This document shows, in pieces, positions 42,968-50,958 of a stretch of 64,000 bases of DNA. The notes beneath the pieces were generated by a model, which was not told the DNA's origin, did no database searches, and saw only the letters and a program-made list of their open reading frames with translations. Each line of letters starts with the position of its first letter. The stretch's first letter is position 1. Location of the stretch: positions 620,001-684,000 of the forward strand of contig NZ_BMCN01000001.1 of the NCBI RefSeq assembly GCF_014635205.1, written 5' to 3'. The translations under genes were made by a program, and so were the position numbers. The DNA is from Jeotgalicoccus aerolatus. GTDB lineage: Bacteria; Bacillota; Bacilli; Staphylococcales; Salinicoccaceae.

Positions 42968-43876
42968 TTAATTCTCCCCTTTTGTTTGTAAGAATTGATA
43001 TATATCCCGAAAGATTATATCTGTACTTGCATACGTGATATCATACCAGTGCACATCCAGCTGATTGCGGAAAAACGTCAGCTGACGTTTTGCATATTGC
43101 CGCGAGTGTGCCTGAATGCGTTCCATTACGTCAGTTAATGCCGCTTCCCCTTTGAAGTACGGCAAGAACTCCTTGTAACCGATCGCCTGAGCTGCTGTCT
43201 TAGACAGCCCTTCTTTTTGAAGTGCTGCGACTTCTTCTAAAAGCCCTGAATCAAACATTTCAGCCACCCGCTGGTTAATTCTGTCATATATCACACTTCT
43301 GTCAGCACTTAGGCCTACTAAGAATGTATCATATTCCTTCTTTTGTGTATACGCTTTCTTTTCTGTTATATCAAGCTTTTCCTTGACCAGCTGTCTCACA
43401 ATTCTCTTTTTGTTATTCGGGTGAATATCCGTATCCGGCTGAATTTTTAAAAGTTTACTGTACAGTTCTTCCTGTGAATATTTTTCAAATTCATGCGTTA
43501 ACCGCTCGATATCTTCCTGGTCCTCATCATTAAACTGATAGCCGTCGATCAGCGCTTTAATATAATGACCGGTACCGCCAGCAATTAACACCCGCTTATT
43601 TCTGGACTCAATATCTTTAACCAGCGCTTTCACTTGATTTTGAAAGTCCGACACAGAAAATGTCTCGTCAGGATTTAAAATATCGATTAAATGATGCGGT
43701 ACACCGTCCATTTCCTCAGCGGTTATTTTTCCCGTGCCGATATCCATGCCTTTATACACCTGCATTGAATCCCCGCTAATAATTTCTGCGTTAAATTCTT
43801 TTGCAATTTTAATCGATAACGCCGTTTTACCGATGGCAGTCGGCCCGACTAATATAAGTAATTTACTTTTCTGCAT
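42968..43876 (-). CDS. miaA: tRNA dimethylallyltransferase
   Basis: A 302-residue enzyme that prenylates A37 of UNN-reading tRNAs. The P-loop GPTAIGKTALSI lies near residue 10, the family motif GDSMQVYKGMDIGTGK near residue 35 and IAGGTGHYIKALIDG near residue 100. It has the usual length. It overlaps the upstream hydrolase gene by 14 bp and is followed by hfq, the conserved miaA-hfq pair. Confidence 0.97.
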   Translation of the reverse strand: MQKSKLLILVGPTAIGKTALSIKIAKEFNAEIISGDSMQVYKGMDIGTGKITAEEMDGVPHHLIDILNPDETFSVSDFQNQVKALVKDIESRNKRVLIAGGTGHYIKALIDGYQFNDEDQEDIERLTHEFEKYSQEELYSKLLKIQPDTDIHPNNKKRIVRQLVKEKLDITEKKAYTQKKEYDTFLVGLSADRSVIYDRINQRVAEMFDSGLLEEVAALQKEGLSKTAAQAIGYKEFLPYFKGEAALTDVMERIQAHSRQYAKRQLTFFRNQLDVHWYDITYASTDIIFRDIYQFLQTKGEN

Positions 43877-44747
43877 AGTGTTCCACCCATTTTACAATGT
43901 TCGAGAATACGCTGCCTCTATTTTCTTCAAACAATACTTCATGTCTGGCATTCGGTACCAATTCTAATTTCACATCGTTAAATTGACGCGATAAACGCCA
44001 GTTCAATACTTCAAAGTCTCTGCCGAAATGTGAAAAGGGATCATCGGCACCACCAATTAAATAGTACGGAATATCTTTATATTTCTTAATTGTTTTAACT
44101 GAATCAGCATGACGGATATGTTTCAGAATTTCAGCCAGTGCTTTAACGCTCATGGACTGGCCGGCATGAGGGTCCGCATTATATTGAAGGACGTGATGTT
44201 CATCTGCTGACAGCCAGCGGTTTTTCACTGATCCTTTAAAATTGCCGTCGTAGCCGAAAAATGCCAGTTTGTTCACAAGCTTTGATTTACTTGAAGGAAT
44301 GATCTGTGCAAGCGTCTGCATGAAAATGTTCGCGACAGTATCACTTAAGGCGACTTTACTGCCGGTCCCAACGATGACAGCGCCGTCGTATATATCCTCT
44401 TCAAGCAGACATCTCAATAAGATTGAGCCCATAGAATGCCCCAGGCCGATATGCGGTATATCTGCCGGCATGGACTTGCTGACCACTTTTGCATCATCCA
44501 TTAACTCTCTGAAGGATGAAAAATGCCCCAAATTTTTTGATTTTTCATCTGAACCGTGCCCTCTGTGATTATGGATCACACAGTGAATATCGTTTAGCGC
44601 GAGATAAGTTAAAAATTCTTTGTAGCGGTCTTTATGCTCTGCCATGCCGTGCAGCACTTGAACACTCGCTTTGGGATGTTCCGGTACATAGTGCGTCACT
44701 GCAATACTTCGATCTTTGTTCCTCATCGTGCGGTGAATAATCTTCAA
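43863..44747 (-). CDS. Alpha/beta hydrolase, lysophospholipase/monoacylglycerol lipase-like
   Basis: A 294-residue hydrolase with VLHGMAEHKDRY (HG oxyanion region), HNHRGHG, the nucleophile elbow GLGHSMGS near residue 100, an Asp in GGADDPFS and His in ARHEVLFE. It lacks a signal peptide. The start is a TTG at 44745-44747, with GGGGGG upstream; an ATG eight codons later has no comparable SD. It sits between mutL and miaA, as the lysophospholipase gene does in staphylococci. Its role is probably membrane lipid turnover. Confidence 0.9.
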   Translation of the reverse strand: MKIIHRTMRNKDRSIAVTHYVPEHPKASVQVLHGMAEHKDRYKEFLTYLALNDIHCVIHNHRGHGSDEKSKNLGHFSSFRELMDDAKVVSKSMPADIPHIGLGHSMGSILLRCLLEEDIYDGAVIVGTGSKVALSDTVANIFMQTLAQIIPSSKSKLVNKLAFFGYDGNFKGSVKNRWLSADEHHVLQYNADPHAGQSMSVKALAEILKHIRHADSVKTIKKYKDIPYYLIGGADDPFSHFGRDFEVLNWRLSRQFNDVKLELVPNARHEVLFEENRGSVFSNIVKWVEHYAEK

Positions 44748-44759
44748 TGGATACCCCCC

Positions 44760-46616
44760 TTATTTCATAATACGGTTAAACATTCTTTCAATTTCATAGG
44801 TCGTCATATGAATAATCACCGGTCTGCCATGCGGGCAAGTATACGGTGAATGGCATTTGCCCAGCTCTTCGAGCAAGGCGGTCATCTGGTTTTTATCGAG
44901 ATAGTGATTGGCTTTAATCGATTGCTTACAGCTCATCATAATCGACATCTCTTCACGATACTTTTTCACATCGAAGTGATCGGTATGAGATATAAAATCA
45001 ATCAGGTCGTTGATATCCTCTTCCGGGTTTTGAGCTTTAATCCATGAAGGGTAACGCGATACCGTATATTGTTTCATGCCGCTTTTTTCAATATCAAAAC
45101 CGAGCGACTGAAGTTCAGAAAGTTTCTCATCAATCGTAATCACATCATCAAAGCTAAATTCGAAAGTGTAAGGGATGAGCAGCGGAATGCCGTCATCTTC
45201 TTTAATAATATTTTTATAAATATATTCATATTTAATGCGTTCCTGAGCTGCGTGCTGATCCATTAAATACATACCGGTTTCGTTCTGCATAATGATATAC
45301 GTGCCGTGCAGCTGGCCGATGATTTCTAAATACGGCAGCTTCTGTTTTTCAGGCAGCGGTTCCTGTTCGACGAAAGCTGGAATATCTGCCGGCTTGCCCG
45401 TTTCTTTTTGAACTGGTGTATTCTGTTTAAATGGATTTGTATACGGCTGTTTACTTTGTAAGTCTTCCATGCTTTTTTCTTGTCTGAACGGTGTTTGAGG
45501 CATGTGTTTTGCAGGCGGTTCATAAGTATCGATATGTTCTCGGATTTGTTCTTCTCTCTTAGTAAAATCGATTGCCGGCTGATCAAATTGTTCCTGCTTC
45601 GGTTTTTTATGTTCGACTTCAGGAATCAGCTGTGTTTCCATTAAACCATTTTTTACTGTGTCTTCCATCAGTTTTAACAGTTCAGCTTCTTTAGATAATT
45701 TCACTTCAATTTTTGAGGGATGAACGTTCACATCGATTAATTTAGGATCCATCGTAATATTTAAAAAGACGAGCGGATATTTATCTTTCGGCTGCAGCGT
45801 ATGATAAGCATTAATAATACTCTGTGACAATTTAAAGTGACGCACGTGGCGGTTGTTAATACTTAAATTAATATAGTTGCGGTTGCTTCTTGTCACTTCC
45901 GGTCTGACGATAAAACCATCAATCGTGTAGTCCGGACTCGTGCCGCTGACCGGTATGGCATTACTCGATACCTGGGTACCGTATAGAATATTAATGACTT
46001 CTTTTAAGTTGCCGCTTCCTGTCGTTTTAAAACGGTCCTTGCCGTCAAACACTAAACGGAAGCTGACATCCGGATTGTTCAAGGCCATCCGCTGCATAAT
46101 ATCGATAATTTTTCCCGTTTCAGTGCGCAGGTTTTTAATATATTTTAAACGCGCCGGAGTATTAAAGAACAGATCTTTAATTTCTATAATCGTTCCGGGG
46201 CGCTCATGCCAAACGGTATCTGTTTCGTAGTCGCCGCCGCTGATCACCATTTTAAATGGTGTTGAGCCCTCGCTCATACTTTGCAGCGACACTTTCGCAA
46301 CCGCACCGATACTCGCCAGCGCTTCACCCCTGAAACCGAGCGAGCGGATTTCAAATAATTCATACGCGGTATCGAGCTTGCTCGTCGCGTGTCTTTCAAA
46401 TATCAGCGACCGGTCTTCATAGTCGATGCCGCGGCCGTTATCGACCACTTTAATCGACTCCATGCCACTGTTTTTAATAAACACTTCGATCACCGTCGCA
46501 CCGGCGTCGAGCGAATTCTCTGTAATCTCTTTGACGATTGAACTCGGACGCTCGACCACTTCGCCCGCAGCTATTTTATTTTGAATATGTGCAGGCAAGA
46601 CGTGAATCTGTCCCAT
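44760..46616 (-). CDS. mutL: DNA mismatch repair protein MutL
   Basis: A 618-residue protein. The N-terminal GHKL ATPase shows IAAGEVVERPSSIVKE, DNGRGI, FERHATSK and GFRGEALASI. The C-terminal endonuclease domain has DQHAAQERIKYE and the CPHGRP zinc-site motif, so it is a nicking MutL like that of Bacillus. It starts 2 bp after mutS. The linker around residues 340-420 is Gln/Pro/Lys-rich. Confidence 0.97.
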   Translation of the reverse strand: MGQIHVLPAHIQNKIAAGEVVERPSSIVKEITENSLDAGATVIEVFIKNSGMESIKVVDNGRGIDYEDRSLIFERHATSKLDTAYELFEIRSLGFRGEALASIGAVAKVSLQSMSEGSTPFKMVISGGDYETDTVWHERPGTIIEIKDLFFNTPARLKYIKNLRTETGKIIDIMQRMALNNPDVSFRLVFDGKDRFKTTGSGNLKEVINILYGTQVSSNAIPVSGTSPDYTIDGFIVRPEVTRSNRNYINLSINNRHVRHFKLSQSIINAYHTLQPKDKYPLVFLNITMDPKLIDVNVHPSKIEVKLSKEAELLKLMEDTVKNGLMETQLIPEVEHKKPKQEQFDQPAIDFTKREEQIREHIDTYEPPAKHMPQTPFRQEKSMEDLQSKQPYTNPFKQNTPVQKETGKPADIPAFVEQEPLPEKQKLPYLEIIGQLHGTYIIMQNETGMYLMDQHAAQERIKYEYIYKNIIKEDDGIPLLIPYTFEFSFDDVITIDEKLSELQSLGFDIEKSGMKQYTVSRYPSWIKAQNPEEDINDLIDFISHTDHFDVKKYREEMSIMMSCKQSIKANHYLDKNQMTALLEELGKCHSPYTCPHGRPVIIHMTTYEIERMFNRIMK

Positions 46617-46618
46617 GT

Positions 46619-49156
46619 TTAATCCTCCTTCGCTTTATTAACCAAATCATGCAATGTGTTCAGCGCCGCCATCGGCGTCATATTATTTAAGTCCAGGGCA
46701 GTTAATTCAGCTAACAGTTTTTTATCTTGTTTAGTAACGGTTTCGCTGTCATCGAGCGGCAGTTCCAGCTGGAAGATATCATCTTTTGCCGCCGGCTGCT
46801 GATTAAAGTTCTGGCTTTCATATGAGCTTAAATAGTCTGCTGCCAGTTCCGTGACTCTGTCCGGCAATTCTGCCAGTTTTGCCACGTGGATGCCGTAGCT
46901 TTTTTCTACTGCACCCGGTTTGACTTTGTGCAGGAAGACGAGCTTGCCGTCATATTCCGTTGCTTTAACGTGGACGTTTGACAGTCCCGACAGGCTGTCT
47001 TCTAAGTTTGTCAGTTCGTGGTAATGCGTAGAAAAGAGTGTTTTCGCCCCGATTTCATCGTGAATGTATTTCAGCATTGCCTGAGCGAGTGCCATACCGT
47101 CATAAGTACTGGTGCCGCGGCCAATTTCATCGAATATTAAAAGCGAGTCTTTCGTCGCATGCTGGAGGGCAGTATTTGCTTCCATCATTTCAATCATGAA
47201 GGTCGATTTACCGCTCGATAAGTCATCGCTCGCACCGATTCTCGTATAAATCGCATCGAATATCGGCAGTTTAGCACGTGCGGCCGGCACTCTCATGCCC
47301 ATCTGAGCCATAATAATAATCAGCGCAATCTGGCGCATATAGGTCGATTTACCCGACATATTCGGTCCGGTAATTAAATAGATAAAATTATCTCCGGTCA
47401 TCTGCAAGTCGTTCGGCACATAGGTATTTTCGTTCAGCATGCGTTCGACAATTGGATGGCGTGCATCGGTTAAGTCGATGGATTTATCTTTTGTGAATTC
47501 CGGCTGAATTAAATGATAGTCATTTGATACGAGTGCAAATGATATCAGTGTATCCAGTGTGGCAATCTGCTCAGCTGTCCGCTGCAGCCTTGTGACGTAG
47601 GCCATCATGTCTGTACGGAGTTCAGTGAACATATTGTATTCCAGTTTAACGCTGTCATCTTCAGCGGTCAGAATCTGGCTTTCCATTTCTTTAAGTTCCG
47701 GTGTGATAAAACGTTCGGCGTTGGTTAAGGTCTGCTTGCGGTTGTATTCGTGTTTTTCTGCATCGAAGTTCATGGCCTGGACTTTCGATATTTCTAAATA
47801 GTAGCCGAATACTTTGTTAAAACCGATTTTTAAATTCTTAATGCCCGTCCGTTCTTTTTCTGTTTCCAGATAGTTGTTCAGCCACGTCCGTGCGTTATTG
47901 CTGATGTCTCGGAGTTTATCGAGTGCGTCATCGACACCGTCTTTAAAGATTTTCCCTTCTCTAATCGTCTTAGGCGGTGTATCCGTTAAGACGACAAGAC
48001 GCTCGAAAGCATCTTCTAAGCTGTCGAAGTCTTTAAAAGTTTTAGTCGATGTCAGCTGTAATGAATTCAACAGCGCTTTCAAGTCCGGCAGTCCGTGCAG
48101 CGAGTCTCTTAATTGGACCAAATCTTTAACATCCACGTTGTTAAAAGCAAGACGCCCAACGAGACGTTCGATATCGTAAACGTGATTGAGTATATTTGTC
48201 AGACCCTGACGTTCTTCGTAGTTATCGATTAAAGTCGACACGATAGACTGGCGGTTTTCAATATCTGATTTCGTTACGAGCGGTCGCTCGATGAGCTTTC
48301 TGAGCTGGCGTTTCCCCATCGGTGTTTCCGTACGGTTTAAATACCAGAACAGCGAGCCTTTTACTTTTTTCGTCTGCAGATTTTCTAACAGTTCGAGATT
48401 TGATATTGCTGCATAATTTAACTTCATAAACGTATTAATCCGGTGCTTTTCAACAGTTTTTAAATGCTTCAGTTCCTGCATATTTTGAGCCCGGATATAA
48501 TTTAACAGCAGATTGATTGCCTGGTGTTCCGTTACATCATCTTCGTAATCGTAATCCGAAGGCTGCTCCGCTTCAAATACTGTATAGAGCGGCGGATCAT
48601 TATAAATTTGATGAATGAGCCCTTCGCTCTCCTTGTTCGTGACGAGTTCCCGCGGAGTGAGCGTTTCTATCTCACTCTTCAGTTCAGAGCTGTCACTGGT
48701 GCTGAAGGCAAAAATTTCTCCTGTTGAAATATCGGCGTAACTGACTTCTGTTAAACCGTCTGTTTCCGTCAAAGCAAGGATGAAATTACTCACGCCATCT
48801 TCCATACCGAAATCATCGATTAATGTACCCGGCGTAATCACACGGACGACCTCTCTTTTAACCATGCCTTTGGTCGCTCTCGGATCTTCCATCTGTTCGC
48901 AGATGGCCACTTTATAACCGTTGTCGATCAGTTTGGCAATATAGCCCCGCGCAGAATGGTAAGGCACGCCGCACATCGGTATAGGATCCTGGCTTTTATC
49001 GCGTGAGGTTAAAGTAATTTCGAGCACTTTCGCTGCAGTAATTGCATCGTCGTAAAAAAGCTCGTAAAAATCGCCCAGTCTGAATAAAAGCAAACTGTCC
49101 GGATGATTATCTTTAATTGAAAAATACTGTTTCATCATCGGTGTTGGTTCCCGCAT
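46619..49156 (-). CDS. mutS: DNA mismatch repair protein MutS
   Basis: An 845-residue mismatch sensor. The mismatch-binding wedge motif is LGDFYELFYDD at the N-terminus, the Walker A site is ITGPNMSGKSTYMRQ near residue 600, and Walker B is LLIFDEIGRGTSTYDG. The N-terminal MREPTPMMKQYFSIK is typical. SD TAGGAAG. It forms an operon with mutL; the preceding gene, thiW, is not part of the usual mutSL setting. Confidence 0.97.
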   Translation of the reverse strand: MREPTPMMKQYFSIKDNHPDSLLLFRLGDFYELFYDDAITAAKVLEITLTSRDKSQDPIPMCGVPYHSARGYIAKLIDNGYKVAICEQMEDPRATKGMVKREVVRVITPGTLIDDFGMEDGVSNFILALTETDGLTEVSYADISTGEIFAFSTSDSSELKSEIETLTPRELVTNKESEGLIHQIYNDPPLYTVFEAEQPSDYDYEDDVTEHQAINLLLNYIRAQNMQELKHLKTVEKHRINTFMKLNYAAISNLELLENLQTKKVKGSLFWYLNRTETPMGKRQLRKLIERPLVTKSDIENRQSIVSTLIDNYEERQGLTNILNHVYDIERLVGRLAFNNVDVKDLVQLRDSLHGLPDLKALLNSLQLTSTKTFKDFDSLEDAFERLVVLTDTPPKTIREGKIFKDGVDDALDKLRDISNNARTWLNNYLETEKERTGIKNLKIGFNKVFGYYLEISKVQAMNFDAEKHEYNRKQTLTNAERFITPELKEMESQILTAEDDSVKLEYNMFTELRTDMMAYVTRLQRTAEQIATLDTLISFALVSNDYHLIQPEFTKDKSIDLTDARHPIVERMLNENTYVPNDLQMTGDNFIYLITGPNMSGKSTYMRQIALIIIMAQMGMRVPAARAKLPIFDAIYTRIGASDDLSSGKSTFMIEMMEANTALQHATKDSLLIFDEIGRGTSTYDGMALAQAMLKYIHDEIGAKTLFSTHYHELTNLEDSLSGLSNVHVKATEYDGKLVFLHKVKPGAVEKSYGIHVAKLAELPDRVTELAADYLSSYESQNFNQQPAAKDDIFQLELPLDDSETVTKQDKKLLAELTALDLNNMTPMAALNTLHDLVNKAKED

Positions 49157-49208
49157 CTTAACACTTCCTAAATTAATCTTGTCGTATTATTATAACATGC
49201 ACGCTGTC

Positions 49209-49703
49209 TTATATCCGCAGTAAGGCACCCCGCTTTTCCAATTGTTTTAAGATGAAATACGAGACCGCTGAGCCGATTAAACTCGACAGGAAGAAGGCTG
49301 CAGCAACAGCTGTAAAAATGTTCGTATCGAGGTTCAGAATTCGGATTAAAGGATAGAGACTGAGCGCCCCGATGATGCCTGTACCGAGTACCTCACCGAG
49401 CGCTGCCAGCGGTAATTTCTTTGTGAACTTGTAGAGAAGCCAAGCGGCTAAGGCACCGATCATGCTGCCGGGAAAGGCGAAAACTGTCCCAGTTCCTGTT
49501 AATACTCTTAGCGTTGACGAGATAAACGCCTGAACAATGACCCAGGGACCGGTCATCACTGCACCGAGCACATTTATTAAATGCTGCATAGGTGCCGCTC
49601 TGATGATACCGATTGGAAAGGTGATTATTGAACTCAAAATTACGTTCAGCGCGACGAAAACTGCGGTAAGTGTCATATTTTTTGTGAATTTATTGATATT
49701 GAT
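49209..49703 (-). CDS. thiW: ThiW-like S component of an ECF thiamine-precursor transporter
   Basis: A membrane protein of about 155-164 residues with five helices. Conserved parts are AAPMQHLINVLGAVMTGPWV and GTGTVFAFPGSMIGALAAWL, the ThiW signature for hydroxyethylthiazole uptake with a shared ECF module. The first ATG (49674-49676) has no SD. A perfect AAAGGAGG (49711-49718) is instead 7 nt before ATC 49701-49703, which continues in frame as NINKFTKN then MTLTAVF. A non-standard or mutated start is likely. The repeat array at 49763-50157 lies directly upstream. Confidence 0.85.
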   Translation of the reverse strand: MNINKFTKNMTLTAVFVALNVILSSIITFPIGIIRAAPMQHLINVLGAVMTGPWVIVQAFISSTLRVLTGTGTVFAFPGSMIGALAAWLLYKFTKKLPLAALGEVLGTGIIGALSLYPLIRILNLDTNIFTAVAAAFFLSSLIGSAVSYFILKQLEKRGALLRI

Positions 49704-49762
49704 GGAGAATCCTCCTTTTGTTTGAATGGATTGTTATGTTTGTGGTGGTGGAAAGTGGTATT

Positions 49763-50157
49763 CAGCCGCTTGTGCATATCACAAGCGGACGCAAATTGGT
49801 TATCAGCCGCTTGTGCACACCACAAGCGGGCGGAAATTGGTATTCAGCCGCTTGTGCACACCACAAGCGGGCGGAAATTGGTTATCAACCGCTTGTGAAT
49901 ATCACAAGCGGACGCAAATTGGTTATCAGCCGTTTGTGCACCTCACAAGCGGGCGGAAATTGGTTATCAACCGCTTGTGCACACCTCAAGCGGACGCAAA
50001 TTGGTTATCAACCGCTTGTGCACACCTCAAGCGGGCGGAAATTGGTTATCAACCGCTTGTGCACACCACAAGCGGGCGGAAATTGGTTATCAGCCGTTTG
50101 TGCACCTCACAAGCGGGCGCAAATTGGTTATCAACCGCTTGTGCACACCTCAAGCGC
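49763..50157 (-). repeat. 41-bp tandem repeat array 1
   Basis: Ten cores spaced exactly 41 bp (starting at 49766, 49807 ... 50135): nine full units plus one partial. Each core is 23 bp. In unit 1 it is CCGCTTGTG, 5 bp, CACAAGCGG, a perfect 9-bp inverted repeat, with an 18-bp linker. Read on the minus strand, the linker is TTGATAACCAATTTCCGC, the same frame as the linkers of arrays 2 and 3. It lies between ricA and thiW. All apparent reading frames inside are repeat translations. Confidence 0.95.
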
Positions 50158-50177
50158 GCGACCACAACCCAGCAAAA

Positions 50178-50227
50178 CAAAAAAGCACCGGAACCTGCTC
50201 AAATTTTGAGAGATTTCAGTGCTTTTT
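50178..50227. terminator. Terminator after ricA
   Basis: AAAAAGCAC pairs with GTGCTTTTT across a 30-bp interior containing further pairing. T-runs on both sides. Confidence 0.7.
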
Positions 50228-50241
50228 AATATAATAAAGTT

Positions 50242-50676
50242 TTATTTAAATTGATCGGGATCGCGGTTTGGTTTGTTGCGGATGGCTGCGCCGGTTTCAC
50301 CTTGCAGTAAATCTCCGCCTGTACTTTCAATGACTTCGCTCGTTACTGTTGAGCTGATTGCATGTGATACCATTTGCAGCAGTTCGTTTACACCGGCTTG
50401 TGATTCTTTAAACTGGTTAACGAGCGGCATTTCATTTAGTTCATCTTCGATTTTAGCCAGTTTTTCTTCCGTCATTTGGTAGGCGCGTTCTTTGCCGTAG
50501 TTTTGGAAGTTTACTGCTTGCTGCTGAAGGCTTTTCAGACTTGCCATTTTTTCACGGATTTCCTGGTTTTCATGAATTTTAGCTTCTGCTTTTTGGAAAA
50601 ATTCAACCTGTTCCGTATCGGCCATCATCTTACCGAGCTTTTTTGCTTCTTCTATTATTTCATTCTTAGTATACAT
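50242..50676 (-). CDS. ricA: RicA/YmcA-family regulator of RNase Y processing
   Basis: A 144-residue helical protein of the YlbF/YmcA family, starting MYTKNEIIEEAKKLGKMMAD. The middle is AMASLKSLQQQAVNF-like coiled coil. RicA works with YlbF and YaaT to steer RNase Y. The ATG at 50674-50676 is preferred, with GGTGG 8 nt upstream. It lies upstream of mutSL as in Bacillus and staphylococci. Unusually, a TPP riboswitch and its terminator sit 95 bp in front of it. Confidence 0.88.
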   Translation of the reverse strand: MYTKNEIIEEAKKLGKMMADTEQVEFFQKAEAKIHENQEIREKMASLKSLQQQAVNFQNYGKERAYQMTEEKLAKIEDELNEMPLVNQFKESQAGVNELLQMVSHAISSTVTSEVIESTGGDLLQGETGAAIRNKPNRDPDQFK

Positions 50677-50770
50677 TCGAAGTTCCACCTTTATGTTCAT
50701 ATATAGTTTTCATTATATATGATAGCGGTGATTTATTAAATGTAAATCTCTCGATTCGTTTGTCAAAGTA

Positions 50771-50803
50771 CAAAAAATGCACACCCAGCCTGGAGGTGTG
50801 CAT
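50771..50803 (-). terminator. Expression-platform terminator of the TPP riboswitch
   Basis: On the minus strand, ATGCACACC and GGTGTGCAT form a perfect 9-bp stem followed by TTTTTTG, directly after the aptamer. It is a typical ligand-controlled terminator. Confidence 0.9.
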
Positions 50804-50815
50804 AACGAATCTATG

Positions 50816-50891
50816 CCACTTCCCTACGCTGGCATAATCCAGATCAGGTATTAAGAGTATGTCTCAGCCCGTTTCCGGGCACCTCCAGTGG
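50816..50891 (-). ncRNA. TPP (THI-box) riboswitch aptamer
   Basis: On the minus strand it contains GGAGGTGCCC...GGGCTGAGA, then ACCTGATCTGGATTATGCCA and GCGTAGGGAAGTGG, the invariant thi-box elements in order. P1 closes by CCACT (50887-50891) with AGTGG (50816-50820). With the terminator at 50771-50803 it should reduce transcription when TPP is abundant. The first gene downstream is ricA; thiW, the expected target, is second. Confidence 0.96.
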
Positions 50892-50958
50892 TTGAGCGTA
50901 TTCATTTATTCTATCTTAACTGACGCATTCAAAGATGTAAATTTATGATAAACTTCGC

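Noticed and set aside
46619..49156. Antisense frames inside mutS, mutL, recA and other housekeeping genes
   Set aside because: They overlap unmistakable conserved proteins in the other strand, lack SDs and show no recognisable motifs.
49718..50234. Long open frames of 85-167 codons on the plus strand across array 1
   Set aside because: The 41-bp unit is not a multiple of 3, so three units (123 bp) cycle through all frames without stops, creating long but artificial frames. The predicted proteins are only repeat translations (RLCTPQAGGNW-like), and the array structure explains them.
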